Notes: a model not told the origin generated them from the letters alone. DNA of 64,000 nucleotides from an uncultured Anaerolineae bacterium (GCA_905479495.1 CAJQMR010000010.1:248001-312000); one strand, 5' to 3'; positions 44,801-54,092 are shown, counted from the stretch's first letter. Made by a program: numbers and translations.

Positions 44801-47277
44801 GGTAAAGGGTTGCCAAGAGGAACGGCCGTTGTGTGTACATCAAGCGGTCTGGCGGGCACATGAAAATTTAACGCCGACACCGTCGTCTCGGTAGGACCGT
44901 AATAACTTTGAATGATGCAGTCCGGCCGCACCGCCTGTACCTGGGTAATAGTTTCCCACGGGCACGCCTCGCCAGCAAAGATCAGCCGGTGTTTGGGAAT
45001 AAATGGCTCTGGTCCGGAGAAGGCTTGCAACGCTTCAAAGTGGCTGGGCACCAGCTTCATCACGTCGATAGGATGGCGGCTAAAATAATCAGCCAGAGCG
45101 GGCGGATCGGCAGCGCGCTCGTAGGAGATGATGTGTACCTGGCCGCCGGTGCACAGCGCACCAAACACGTTTGTCGAGCCCAAATCGGCCGAAAAAGTAG
45201 TTACCATCGCATAGCTTAACCCCGCAGGCAGGTCTAAATGCTGCGGCAAACCCTGAATGTAATTCACAAAGTTGCGGTGCTCAACCGCCACACCCTTGGG
45301 TTGCCCGGTTGAACCTGAGGTGAAAAGCAAATACATCAAATTGCTCGGTTCCACACAGACCGGTGGGTTGACCGTACTGTTTTCGGCAATCGTAGGCCAA
45401 TCGGCATCCAGCGCAATAATCTCAATCTCGCCTAAATCAGGCAGCTCTGGAGCCAGCTCCGCTTGGATCAACAAGATAGACGCCCCCACGTCCTCCAACA
45501 TGAAGCGAATCCGGTCTGGCGGGTAAATTGGATCGATGGGCACATACGCGCCACCCGCCTTGATGACGCCCAAAATGCCCACCATAATTTCTAGGGAACG
45601 ATCTACAAAAAGACCCACGCGCGTGTCTGGCTTTACACCGAGCTTTTGCAGATGGTGGGCCAGTTGGTTGGCGCGCTGGTTGAGTTCGGCGTAGGTGTAG
45701 CTTTGTTCTTCGAAGGAAACGGCCGTATTCTCCGGCGTCTGTTCGACCTGAGCTTCAAAAATTTCCTGTACGCTGGTTATGGGGGGGAAAACGGCCGTTT
45801 CGCCGTGCCACGATTCAATTTGCTGGCGTTCAGCCGGAGTAAGCAGCGGCAGCTCATGAATGGGCCGCTGGGGATTGTTCACCATGCCGTCCAGCAGGGT
45901 CGCAAAGTGTCCTGCCATCCGGGCGATAGTTTCCTCATTGAAGAGATCAACGTTGTAATTAAACGTCGCCCGAATGCCATCGTCTGTATCCACCACTGCC
46001 AGGCTCAAATCAAATTTGGCCGTGTCGCTCTCCACTGGCAGGCGCTCCACGCGCAAATTGGGCAACGCCAGCGTTGTGCGCGGTGCATTGTGATAGTTAA
46101 ACAGCACCTGGAATATCGGCGTGTGGCTCAGCGAGCGCTCTGGGTGCAATTCCTCAACCAATCGTTCAAACGGCAAATCCTGATGTTCGTACGCCGCCAA
46201 AGTAGTATCCCGCACCTGTTGCAGCAGCTCAGCGACTGTGGGGTTACCGGTCAGTTTGGTACGGAACACCAACGTGTTCACGAAAAAGCCAATCAATCCC
46301 TCAATCTCCGAGCGATTTCGCCCGGCAATGGGCGACCCTACCACAATGTCATCCTGCCCCGTGTAGCGCTGCAACAAAAGCTGAAGCGCGGTCAGCAAAA
46401 TCATGAAGGGGGTTACGCCCAGTTCCTGCGCCATGTTTTGCACGCCCTGGCTTAACGCCAGCGGCAGCGGGAACGTGTAGTTGGCTCCGGCATAAGTCCG
46501 TATGGGCGGATGGGGCCGGTCGGTGGGTAGTTCCATCTCCGCAGGAACATCTTGCAGCTGCTGCCGCCAATAATTGAGCTGCTTTTCCAGCACGTTTTCT
46601 TCCAGCCAGGTGCGCTGCCAGTGGGCAAAATCGACATATTGAATGGGCAGCTCTGGCAACACTACGGCTTCACCTTCGCTAAAGGCACGATAGCTAGCCA
46701 TAAGTTCTTCGATGAGAACCCGCCAAGACCAATCATCCGTGGCAATGTGATGCAGGGTAAGCACCAGCACATGCTCGTCTGCCGCCACCCGCAGCAAGGT
46801 AGTACGGATGGGCAGATCGTAAGCCAGGTCAAAGAGGCGGTGAATTTCTTCATAGGCCAAGCGGTACAATTCATCTTTACGCTCTGCCGCTGGCAGATGG
46901 CACAAATCAATTTGCTCCAACGTTAGGGTAGGCTGTGGATGAGTTGTCTGAAATGGTTCCCCAGCAACACCTTCGTCGCCAGCCTGATACACCATTTGCA
47001 GCACCTGATGACGCTCAATAATTGTCAGGAACGCTTGATGCAAGGCATCGACATCCAGATCGCCAACCAGGCGCAGCATCAAGCGCATGTTGTAGGCTGG
47101 ATTATCCGGCTGCCACTGCGAAAGAAACCACAGACGACGTTGAGAAAAGGAAAGCACAGCGGGCGCATCTGCCGGGCGCGGTGAAATGGCTACAGGTTTA
47201 TTTTCTTTGGCCCGCGCTTTTTGCAGTCGTTGCTCCAGTAGAGCCCGTTTGTTTTCAGATAGGTTCGAAATATTCAT
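41848..47277 (-). CDS. NRPS-B: C-A-PCP-TE fused to an MFS transporter
   Basis: A 1809-residue protein and the last step of the cluster. Condensation domain: residues 40-480 (HHIATDDW). Adenylation: about 500-1000 (LLFTSGSTGQPKGV; GRIDQQVKIRGYRVELGEIE). Carrier: about 1020-1095 (DLGGESFKA, with the phosphopantetheine Ser). Thioesterase: about 1110-1345. MFS transporter: about 1365-1790, about 12 helices, with the loop AGAIADRYDRRKV. The thioesterase nucleophile motif is GHCVGG, with Cys (codon 43732-43734) instead of the usual Ser. In adenylation core A4 the usual FDxS is replaced by FSADLGSTNVFGAL, so the Asp that normally binds the amino group is shifted or absent and the substrate is unclear. 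It starts three bases after NRPS-A. Release and export by one polypeptide is inferred. Confidence 0.92.
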   Translation of the reverse strand: MNISNLSENKRALLEQRLQKARAKENKPVAISPRPADAPAVLSFSQRRLWFLSQWQPDNPAYNMRLMLRLVGDLDVDALHQAFLTIIERHQVLQMVYQAGDEGVAGEPFQTTHPQPTLTLEQIDLCHLPAAERKDELYRLAYEEIHRLFDLAYDLPIRTTLLRVAADEHVLVLTLHHIATDDWSWRVLIEELMASYRAFSEGEAVVLPELPIQYVDFAHWQRTWLEENVLEKQLNYWRQQLQDVPAEMELPTDRPHPPIRTYAGANYTFPLPLALSQGVQNMAQELGVTPFMILLTALQLLLQRYTGQDDIVVGSPIAGRNRSEIEGLIGFFVNTLVFRTKLTGNPTVAELLQQVRDTTLAAYEHQDLPFERLVEELHPERSLSHTPIFQVLFNYHNAPRTTLALPNLRVERLPVESDTAKFDLSLAVVDTDDGIRATFNYNVDLFNEETIARMAGHFATLLDGMVNNPQRPIHELPLLTPAERQQIESWHGETAVFPPITSVQEIFEAQVEQTPENTAVSFEEQSYTYAELNQRANQLAHHLQKLGVKPDTRVGLFVDRSLEIMVGILGVIKAGGAYVPIDPIYPPDRIRFMLEDVGASILLIQAELAPELPDLGEIEIIALDADWPTIAENSTVNPPVCVEPSNLMYLLFTSGSTGQPKGVAVEHRNFVNYIQGLPQHLDLPAGLSYAMVTTFSADLGSTNVFGALCTGGQVHIISYERAADPPALADYFSRHPIDVMKLVPSHFEALQAFSGPEPFIPKHRLIFAGEACPWETITQVQAVRPDCIIQSYYGPTETTVSALNFHVPARPLDVHTTAVPLGNPLPNVRAYILDAHKRFVPVGVPGELYIGGRGVSRGYLNRPELTEQRYLPDPWAQQPGATMYRTGDRARYLPDGNIEFLGRIDQQVKIRGYRVELGEIEAILAEDKTVQDVAVILREDTPGDKRLVAYVVPADGQVEEVNFTPLRDFLRERLPSYMVPTAFVPLAKIPLNPNGKVDRKALPLPEYGRSTTAAEFVAPTTPLETEIAAIWADVLEIEQVSIDDNFFDLGGESFKAIRVVRQIGESISVMDLFKYPTIRELAAYLENDEPKQDGLLHELTRRTAQPKMHSLVCIPFGGASAIVFQPLALALPPDYALYSVQIPGHDFACRDENLRPMPEVAQQCATEIMETIEGPVVLYGHCVGGGMAVEIAQLLEAAGREVECIFMGGTFPAPRLPGRLFEWISRSRSRRSNRATVDFLRSLGGFSEGLDPEEQEFMLDGLRHDVEEVEDYYTEVYATPLEQKLKAPIVSIVGEMDRVAEFYEERYLEWDYFTETVGLKTIPLAGHYFIKHQPDQLAEIIHDVLEGETAVSPADAVPVERSNLKTFFTVAFGQLISLIGTNLTTFALSVWALEQTGQISEFALINVFGRLPAILFAPIAGAIADRYDRRKVMIFSDTLAACSTVAVALLFWTDALQIWHLYITATIGSISMTFQEPAYTAAITQLIPKRYLGHANGIVQFGSATGRMLALFLGGILVVTIGLNGVFVIDFLSFLFAISTLLFIRFPNTLFRTREEPFLKEITRGWDYIIKRKGLVAMIVFFAIVNFFLSIVTVLSMPLVLAYESAAVLGGVAAMLGAGMLVGGVLMGFWGGTERRMTGMIAFVGVSGLASIIMGIQPNAVYAAVGFFGLGLTGALIDAHWRTLIQTKVGLELQGRVLSTNRMMALSTMPLGALAAGPLVDRVFEPLMANEGLLSSTIGSFIGTGPGRGIALVMIIVGLLRIILASIGFSYKPLRNMEDDLPDAIPDAIIVDDKDLLQAMADKQLEGAV

Positions 47278-47280
47278 AAA

Positions 47281-50200
47281 CTAATACTCTTCCAAAAGTT
47301 GTCCCGCTTCTTCATCATCGAGGGCTTCAATTTCAGCGAGAAGGATTTGCTCAACACGATTTGCCAGTTGGGCAATGGTTGGGGCTTCAAATAAGTTGCG
47401 CACCGGCAGGGCAATCTCAAAGCGGTCGCGAATGCGCGATACAACCTGGGTGGCCAGCAGCGAATGGCCGCCCAAATTAAAGAAGTTATCGTGGATGCCA
47501 ATGGGAGCGAGATTAAGCACTTCTTCCCACACTTCGGCCAGAACTTCCTCGAAGGCGGTGCTGGGAGCCACAAAGTGATGGGTTTGGCCGATCTGTTCCC
47601 GCTCTGGGGCTGGCAGTGCATTGCGGTCAATTTTACCGTTGGGCGTCAGGGGGTACGTCTCTAAAAAGATAAACAGGTGAGGAATCATGTAGTCGGGCAG
47701 CGATTCGCCCAGGTAGGCCCGAAGGTCGTCAATGGCGGGCGGGACGGTTTTGTCGGTGGGGATGATGTAAGCCACCAGGGCGCTGGAGTCGGAAGCATCG
47801 CGGTGGGTGGTGAGGACAGCTTGCCCAACGCCAGGGTGGCGGTTGAGATTGGCTTCAATTTCGCCCAGCTCAATGCGGTAACCGCGCACCTTTACCTGGT
47901 GGTCGTTGCGGCCGAGGAACTCAATGTTGCCATCGGCCAGCCAGCGGCCTTGATCGCCGGTTTTGTACATACGGCCGTTTCCCCAAGGATTTGTCACAAA
48001 ACGCTCCGAGGTGAGTTCGGGACGGTCGTAATAGCCACGGGCCAAACCATCCCCAGCGATGTAAATTTCACCAATGACGCCAATGGGCACTGGCTGGCGC
48101 TGCGTGTCCAGCACGTAAATCTGGGTGTTGGCGATGGGGCGGCCAATCGGTACCTTGCGCACCGGGCCGGTGATCTGGTAGCACGCTGACCAGATGGTGG
48201 TTTCGGTAGGGCCGTACATATTCCACAGAGAATCCACTTTATCCACCAACGCATTGGCCAAGGAGGGAGGCAATGCCTCCCCACCACACAAAATCTTCAG
48301 GCCAACGGTGCCTTGCCAGCCCACCGCCAGCAACAAGCGCCAAGTGGTCGGCGTTGCCTGCATGACGGTGGCCTGCGCCTCCGCCATCGCCTGCAACAGA
48401 GCCGCGCCATCTGCCGCCACTGTCTGATGTACCAGCACCACCTCTGCCCCCACGGTTAGCGGCAAAAACAGCTCCAGCACGGCAATATCAAACGAGAGGG
48501 TGGTAACCGCGAGCAGCACATCGTCGCTGGTCAGCCCAGGCTGCCGCTGCATAGATTGTAAAAAGTTCACCACGGTGCGATGCGGAATCTGCACGCCTTT
48601 GGGCCGTCCGGTGGAGCCGGAGGTGTAGATGATGTAGGCAAGGTTTTGAGCGGTAACTGGCGTGATCGGGTTTGTACTAGCTTGGGCAGTAAACTGATCG
48701 CGTTGACCGTCTAAAGAAATCAGGCGGCACGACGGGCTGGCCCACTGCCATTGGTTCAGCAAACTATCCTGAGTGACCAGAAAAGCCAGTTGGGCATCCT
48801 CCACCATGTACGTGAGGCGATCCACCGGGAAGGCGGGGTCGAGCGGCAGGTAGGCACCCCCCGCTTTGAGAATGCCAAGCAGCCCAACGAACATATCCAG
48901 CGAGCGTTCGACGCAAAGCCCGACCATCGTTTCTGGGCCAACACCAGCGGTTTGCAGGTAATGCGCCAGTTGGTTGGCCCGTTGGTTGAGTTCCGCATAG
49001 GTGTAGGATTGGTTGGTAAAGGTAACGGCCGTTTTCTCTGGTGTTTTGGCGGCCTGCGCTTCAAAAAGATGGTGCAGGCAGCTATTGTGCGAGTACTCAA
49101 CCTGGGTATTGTTCCAGGCAAGCAGCTGCGCTTCTTCATCTGGAGTGAGCAATGCCAGTGAGCCAACAGGCGTTTCGGGAACCGCCACAATTTCTTTGAG
49201 CAGCTGCTCAAAGTGGCGAATGAAGCGTTGGATTGTCTCGGTCGCAAACAGATCGGTGTTGTACTCAATACGGCCGTGCAGCGCCCCATCCGTCTGCCAC
49301 ATTGCCATGTTGATATCGTAAGCGGCCGTGCCCTTGTCAATGGGAAACGAACTGAGCGTAAGGTTGGGCAAGTTCAGGGCCGGCATGGGGGCATTTTGCA
49401 GCGCAAACACCACCTGGAACAGCGGCGATCGGCTGAGATCCCGCTCCGGTTGTAGCTCTTCTACCAATTTTTCAAACGGTAAATCCTGATGCTCATACGC
49501 CGACAAAGCAACTTCACGGACGCGCTGCAGCAGTTCACGAAAAGAAGGATTGCCGGAGAAGTCGGTACGCAGCACCAGCATGTTGGCAAAAAAGCCAATG
49601 AGTCCTTCAATTTCTGCGCGGTTGCGGTTGGCAATGGGGGAGCCAATGACAACATCATCCTGGCTCGAATAACGGTGCAGCAAGGTCTGGAAGACAGCCA
49701 GCAGCAGCATGAACAGCGTCACCCCTTCTTGCTGGCTCAGCGCTTCTACCGCCTGGGTGAGATTGGGAGACAGTTGAAACAGTTCCCGTGCCCCGGCGAC
49801 GGTTTGTACGGACGGGCGGGGTTGGTCGGTGGGAAGTTCCAGCGTGGACAAATTCTGTAGTTGCTCTTGCCAGTACGCCAGATGCTCGCCCAAAACATCA
49901 TCGGTAAGCCATTGGCGCTGCCAGGTGGCGAAGTCGGCATATTGCAAGGGCAGGTCAGGCAGCGGCGAAGGTTGGCCAGCACAAAAAGCGGGGTAAAGCG
50001 CCGCCAGTTCGCGCTGCAGCACGCCGGTAGACCAGCCATCGGAAGCAATGTGGTGCAGGGTTAGCAGGAGGATGTGTTCTTCTGCGCTGATTTGCACGAG
50101 AAACGGCCGCATCAATGGCCCACTTGTCAAATCAAAAGGACGCTGCGCCTCGGCCACCAGCAGTTGGCGCGCCGCATCCAGCCGCTCTGGCTCAGGCACG

Positions 50201-50964
50201 TCCTGCACGCTGGCGGTACGCAGTTCCAGTGCCACCTGGGGCGTCACAAACGAACGCGGCTGCCCATCCACCAAAGAGAAAGTGGTGCGCAGCGTTTCGT
50301 GACGGCGAATAATATCGTTAAGCGTCTGGTTTAGCGCCGCAACATCCAACTGCCCCAGCAGGCGCAACGTTTTGGGCATGTTGTAAAACGGATTTTCTGG
50401 CGTCAGCTGATCCAAAAACCAGGAGCGCTGCTGGGCAAAGGAAAGGATCGACCCGGCACCAGGTGCATCTGGCTGCCGGGGTTGCAGCGGGGGCAGCTTT
50501 ATGGTCTGTGACGCTTCTTGGGCTTGCTGAATATGGTTGGCTAACCCAGCAATTGTCGGGTCGGTGAACAAAGCGCGCAAAGACAGATCGACACCAAATT
50601 TCTGGCGTATCCACGACACTGTTTGCGTCGCCAGAATTGAATCGCCACCCTGTTCAAAAAAAACATCGTGCGTGCTTATCTGTTGGCAACCTAGCAATTG
50701 CTGCCACAGGGCGGCAAGCTCAAGCTCTACCGGGGTGCTGGGGGCCACAAAGCTCGTCGCGGCCAATTCAGCCGGCGTTGCTGGTTGATCTGGCTGCAAA
50801 AAGGAGAGCAGTTCTGCCTTGCGCTCGACCAGTTCGGCCCGCAATGTTGGCGTGAGACCATTGCGCGGGGCGTTAAAACGCAAATTTTCGCCATCTGCCC
50901 AAACCGTAATGCCCTGGTTTTGCAGATGGGCTAAAAAATCAGCGGTGTTCAATTTCAAGCTCAT
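47281..50964 (-). CDS. NRPS-A: docking-PCP-C-A(Gly)-PCP
   Basis: A 1227-residue synthetase. Residues 1-55 are a TubC-type N-terminal docking domain (FLAHLQNQGITVWADGENLR, then TPTLRAELVERKAELL). A first carrier domain at about 70-145 (EQGGDSILATQ) has no adenylation domain before it, so it must be charged in trans. Condensation: 160-590 (HHIASDGW). Adenylation: 610-1110 (YIIYTSGSTGRPKGV). A second carrier: 1130-1205 (NLGGHSLLATQ). Pocket residues aligned to the phenylalanine-activating model read D-I-L-Q-L-G-M-I-W, close to the known glycine code, so glycine is predicted. The docking domain implies an upstream partner protein. The ATG overlaps the BtrH-like stop by four bases. Confidence 0.92.
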   Translation of the reverse strand: MSLKLNTADFLAHLQNQGITVWADGENLRFNAPRNGLTPTLRAELVERKAELLSFLQPDQPATPAELAATSFVAPSTPVELELAALWQQLLGCQQISTHDVFFEQGGDSILATQTVSWIRQKFGVDLSLRALFTDPTIAGLANHIQQAQEASQTIKLPPLQPRQPDAPGAGSILSFAQQRSWFLDQLTPENPFYNMPKTLRLLGQLDVAALNQTLNDIIRRHETLRTTFSLVDGQPRSFVTPQVALELRTASVQDVPEPERLDAARQLLVAEAQRPFDLTSGPLMRPFLVQISAEEHILLLTLHHIASDGWSTGVLQRELAALYPAFCAGQPSPLPDLPLQYADFATWQRQWLTDDVLGEHLAYWQEQLQNLSTLELPTDQPRPSVQTVAGARELFQLSPNLTQAVEALSQQEGVTLFMLLLAVFQTLLHRYSSQDDVVIGSPIANRNRAEIEGLIGFFANMLVLRTDFSGNPSFRELLQRVREVALSAYEHQDLPFEKLVEELQPERDLSRSPLFQVVFALQNAPMPALNLPNLTLSSFPIDKGTAAYDINMAMWQTDGALHGRIEYNTDLFATETIQRFIRHFEQLLKEIVAVPETPVGSLALLTPDEEAQLLAWNNTQVEYSHNSCLHHLFEAQAAKTPEKTAVTFTNQSYTYAELNQRANQLAHYLQTAGVGPETMVGLCVERSLDMFVGLLGILKAGGAYLPLDPAFPVDRLTYMVEDAQLAFLVTQDSLLNQWQWASPSCRLISLDGQRDQFTAQASTNPITPVTAQNLAYIIYTSGSTGRPKGVQIPHRTVVNFLQSMQRQPGLTSDDVLLAVTTLSFDIAVLELFLPLTVGAEVVLVHQTVAADGAALLQAMAEAQATVMQATPTTWRLLLAVGWQGTVGLKILCGGEALPPSLANALVDKVDSLWNMYGPTETTIWSACYQITGPVRKVPIGRPIANTQIYVLDTQRQPVPIGVIGEIYIAGDGLARGYYDRPELTSERFVTNPWGNGRMYKTGDQGRWLADGNIEFLGRNDHQVKVRGYRIELGEIEANLNRHPGVGQAVLTTHRDASDSSALVAYIIPTDKTVPPAIDDLRAYLGESLPDYMIPHLFIFLETYPLTPNGKIDRNALPAPEREQIGQTHHFVAPSTAFEEVLAEVWEEVLNLAPIGIHDNFFNLGGHSLLATQVVSRIRDRFEIALPVRNLFEAPTIAQLANRVEQILLAEIEALDDEEAGQLLEEY

Positions 50965-51983
50965 AATGTTCCTTGTTCATAATCAGGCAGTGCCCCTAAC
51001 AGCGTGTTAAAAAGGCGCGCTTCCTGTTCGTATATCTTCTTTATGCCAGCAGCCACCCGTTGGATGATTTCGGCACGCTGCCCGTGTACGCCCATGCCCA
51101 TTTGAATGCCTGCTGCTTTCCATGCTTGAATAACGGCCGTAAACTGCTCAGCTAAATTTTCTAGCGTGGTGGACACAAAAAGGGTCGCACCTTGGCTTTC
51201 AAGTAACTGTTGGAACCAGTAGCGGGAGTGGCCAACGGCCGTAAAATGGCGTGACAAATTGATGTAGGCATCTTTGTAGATCACGGCACTGTCTGGCTCA
51301 TCTGCCATTTGCTGCAACCGGTGAGCAAGTGTTTGCAGTCCAGCCAAACCCAGGTAGCCGGATTCTGTACCGGCCCAGGCGGGCGGGATAGCCAGGTTGA
51401 GCATGTAGCGGCAATTGTCTTCGACCAATGTGAGCAGTAGTTCTTCGCCTAGAAACGGCCGTTTCACCTCTGGCACCGTGATCACATAAGCCCCTTTAGC
51501 CGCCACGACGGGCGCAAAAAAACCATCGTGGATGAGCGCGGCATCTACCCAACCTTGAAAGCGATAGTAAGGGCAGACCATATAGTAACGGTCGTTTTCC
51601 CACGCAAATAAATTGACATAATGATGCTGGTGCAGCTGTTGATGATGCATCGTGTGCGGCAGCACAAAAATGTCTACCGGCAAGCACACAGGCTGGCCTG
51701 CTGCCAACCGCACACGTAGTTGCTGAGCCAGATCAGCATCATCCATTACCGGCAATGCTTCAACCTGATAGCCGTACAGCCGCCGCCATTCATCATCGAC
51801 GCTGTTGAACTTGCCAGAAACAGCTACCGGCTCAGGCGTGAAGACAAAACCTGCCTGCGTACCCACCAAGGCGGCCTCATCAGGCACGCCCTGATGCCGC
51901 AGCAGCGTCAGCAGCACCGATTCATAACAGGTCAAATATTTGCTGGGGAACTTAACACTGTCTACGTTAAGCATTGAACCCAC
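50961..51983 (-). CDS. BtrH-like acyltransferase (butirosin H N-terminal family)
   Basis: A 340-residue protein of the BtrH_N type. Its papain-like active site is visible: Cys in KYLTCYESVLLTLLRHQG near residue 19 and His in LHQHHYVNLFAWEND near 120. BtrH moves an aminoacyl side chain from a carrier protein to the aminoglycoside in butirosin synthesis. Here the acceptor is unknown; a carrier domain of NRPS-A or the finished peptide are options. The GTG at 51983 overlaps the previous stop (TAGTG); an ATG three codons later is an alternative. The 3' end overlaps NRPS-A by four bases. The C-terminal 150 residues are helical (DUF4872-like). Confidence 0.75.
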   Translation of the reverse strand: MGSMLNVDSVKFPSKYLTCYESVLLTLLRHQGVPDEAALVGTQAGFVFTPEPVAVSGKFNSVDDEWRRLYGYQVEALPVMDDADLAQQLRVRLAAGQPVCLPVDIFVLPHTMHHQQLHQHHYVNLFAWENDRYYMVCPYYRFQGWVDAALIHDGFFAPVVAAKGAYVITVPEVKRPFLGEELLLTLVEDNCRYMLNLAIPPAWAGTESGYLGLAGLQTLAHRLQQMADEPDSAVIYKDAYINLSRHFTAVGHSRYWFQQLLESQGATLFVSTTLENLAEQFTAVIQAWKAAGIQMGMGVHGQRAEIIQRVAAGIKKIYEQEARLFNTLLGALPDYEQGTL

Positions 51984-52777
51984 TACTCAGACCATCTTTC
52001 TATTAGCTGCTCAATTTCTGCTTCTGCGTAAAAATGTTGGGCATATTTAGAGCTGAAAATTTTGCGGCAAACCGATTCGCGCACCTTCAGCTCCTGCCGC
52101 ACTTCTGCGTAAGTGTCCCCCCGCTTTTGCTCAGCGCGCACATTCGATTTCATAATCTCAAGGGGCGCATCCAACTGCAGAAACTGGCTCAAGGCGTCAC
52201 TAAAGTTGCGGTTCAAATCTTCCAGGCGCAAAATCAGCAAATCCACATTGCCGTGTTCAATAATGGAGAATCCTTTTTCGGTATCAAAAGGATGTTCAAA
52301 GACATCCAGGCCAAACATCCCTTTGATTTCCATATCGAACCAGCGGCACGTGTAGTTTTTCTCCGGGTTGTAAAACATCAGTTTGGTTTGCAGCAGCCGA
52401 ATGGCCCGCGCTTTTTCAATGTTGCCATCTTCATCGAGCAGTTCTGGGTACATGCTGTGCACGTACTGAAAAAACTCAGAGACTTCGCGCATGATTGGTT
52501 CCCGAACCAGGGTGATAATTTTCCATTTGCAAGTAGGGTCCGACTGAATTTTCTCACGCAAGAACTCGCTCGTTTGAATATGCGGCGTGTTTTCCCACGG
52601 AATTTTTAACGTTTTCTGATGGAATTCAACGGCATGTTCCATGCCTTCATCTGAAAGAAAATGCACTTTGTAGATGGGCAGTGGTAGGGCGGCCTCTTCC
52701 AAAGAAGTGTGGATGGTAGTGGAGCCAACTTTACCCATCTGGTAAATAATGATCGCCGAATTTGTTATAGTGTCCAT
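51983..52777 (-). CDS. Sulfotransferase-like protein (capsular polysaccharide synthesis family)
   Basis: A 264-residue protein starting with IIIYQMGKVGSTTIHTSLEEA (broken here as IIIYQMGKVGSTTI plus HTSLEEA), a loop that resembles the 5'-phosphosulfate-binding loop of PAPS sulfotransferases and is typical of proteins annotated as capsular polysaccharide synthesis. KIITLVREPIMREVSEFF near residue 90 matches the 3'-phosphate motif. A sulfonyl transfer to the product or to a glycan is therefore possible, but not shown. The ATG overlaps the preceding stop as TAATG, and the 3' end overlaps the BtrH-like gene. Confidence 0.6.
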   Translation of the reverse strand: MDTITNSAIIIYQMGKVGSTTIHTSLEEAALPLPIYKVHFLSDEGMEHAVEFHQKTLKIPWENTPHIQTSEFLREKIQSDPTCKWKIITLVREPIMREVSEFFQYVHSMYPELLDEDGNIEKARAIRLLQTKLMFYNPEKNYTCRWFDMEIKGMFGLDVFEHPFDTEKGFSIIEHGNVDLLILRLEDLNRNFSDALSQFLQLDAPLEIMKSNVRAEQKRGDTYAEVRQELKVRESVCRKIFSSKYAQHFYAEAEIEQLIERWSE

Positions 52778-53910
52778 TAGGCAGGCTCCTCACTCTGTAC
52801 AAACAGCGTTTGCCGGTTTTTGGTATAGAGGCGTTCGCGCATGCTGCCCTGCCAGTGGAACAAGTTTTTGCCAGAGGCGCGGCCGCTAAACAGCCAATCT
52901 TCGTTAACACGGCCGTCTAGCCCCAAAGAAGCCACAATATTCATGTGGAACGTGCGATCAAGATGCTCCAGTACCCAAACCATCGGCTCCACAATCTTGA
53001 AATCTTCCAGCATTTGGGTAAAGGTGTTTGTCGCTAACACATCCTCATAAGCACGCCACAAACGCACCACGTCACTGAATTTAGTCAGGTCAACATCCTG
53101 CTCCCATTCCAGCCACCGCTCAAACCACGCTTCTCGGAACAAGTGCAGCACGGTGCTAATGAATTGGAAAGGCGGTGTCATACAAGGAATCTGCATATCG
53201 GGGAAACCGACAACCGGCTCATAGCTAATTTCGGCCATCGCCACATCCATAGGCACATCATACTCACTGCCGTGCCAGGTCAGGCTGTTGGCAAAATCAA
53301 TTTCCAGATACGGCATCATGGGATCACCCGTCAGACGAGAATGAACGGGCAAATGGTCTGGATTCAGGCGGAAGATCATCAGGTGCTGGCGCGGAATTGG
53401 AGCCAGCTGCTGCGTCTTCCAATCAAAAAGCCCAGGCTGGTAGCCCAAATCCGGCAATGCTGCCAATACACCTTCGCGATCTTGCGGAGCAATCAGCAAA
53501 TCAATATCGCCAAAACGGCGGCTGCTGTTGCCGCCATAAAGCCGAGACTCAAACGCCACATCTTTACGTCCCAAGACCTGAATGCCACGCTGACCCAAAA
53601 AGCGGATAATTTTGTCCGCTTCAGGATACCAAAGTGTTCTTTTATGGCGGTTCAAATCAATGACAGTGCGAAAATGGTCTTGAACACGGCGCGGCACAGT
53701 TTGTTCTGGCTCAGCCATGATGGTGTGATAAGCAAGCAGAGGCAGCATTTTGTGCCGGAGGGATTGTTCTAGCAAAATGCCCCAATCCAGTGAACCGGAT
53801 TTAACCAGCTCCATGAAGGCATTTCGTTCTTCTTCGGTGATCAAGCCCAGACAAAGCAACTCCAACAACGCCCATTCAGGGCCAAAGGCCAAATCAGGGA
53901 TTTCCATCAA
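52777..53910 (-). CDS. Nucleotidyltransferase-family protein (NTP_transf_5 type)
   Basis: A 377-residue protein. The middle shows a polymerase-beta-type nucleotidyltransferase core: RGIQVLGRKDVAFESRLYGG, then SRRFGDIDLLIAPQDREGVL, whose D-x-D is the likely metal pair, and YLEIDFANSLTWHG further on. The N-terminal 100 residues are helical (LLELLCLGLITEEERNAFM), as in the uncharacterised PF14907 family, which is often found near polysaccharide and peptide-natural-product genes. The substrate is unknown. Its stop overlaps the sulfotransferase-like start. The 182 bp upstream of it, before the carrier-protein gene, hold no gene. Confidence 0.7.
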   Translation of the reverse strand: MMEIPDLAFGPEWALLELLCLGLITEEERNAFMELVKSGSLDWGILLEQSLRHKMLPLLAYHTIMAEPEQTVPRRVQDHFRTVIDLNRHKRTLWYPEADKIIRFLGQRGIQVLGRKDVAFESRLYGGNSSRRFGDIDLLIAPQDREGVLAALPDLGYQPGLFDWKTQQLAPIPRQHLMIFRLNPDHLPVHSRLTGDPMMPYLEIDFANSLTWHGSEYDVPMDVAMAEISYEPVVGFPDMQIPCMTPPFQFISTVLHLFREAWFERWLEWEQDVDLTKFSDVVRLWRAYEDVLATNTFTQMLEDFKIVEPMVWVLEHLDRTFHMNIVASLGLDGRVNEDWLFSGRASGKNLFHWQGSMRERLYTKNRQTLFVQSEEPA

Positions 53911-54092
53911 GATATTCCTTTTTTATGGTAGGTCACGGGAAAACAACAAGAAATTCTATGGCAAGTCAACAATTTCCCCGGATATTAGATAAACAATTAT
54001 TCGTTTTTTGTGTGGAATCTACACGCAAGACAAAGAGGTGTGTTAGGCGGCAAGGCTCACAACTTTGTCGGTTTACGCCAGGATGCGGCGGG

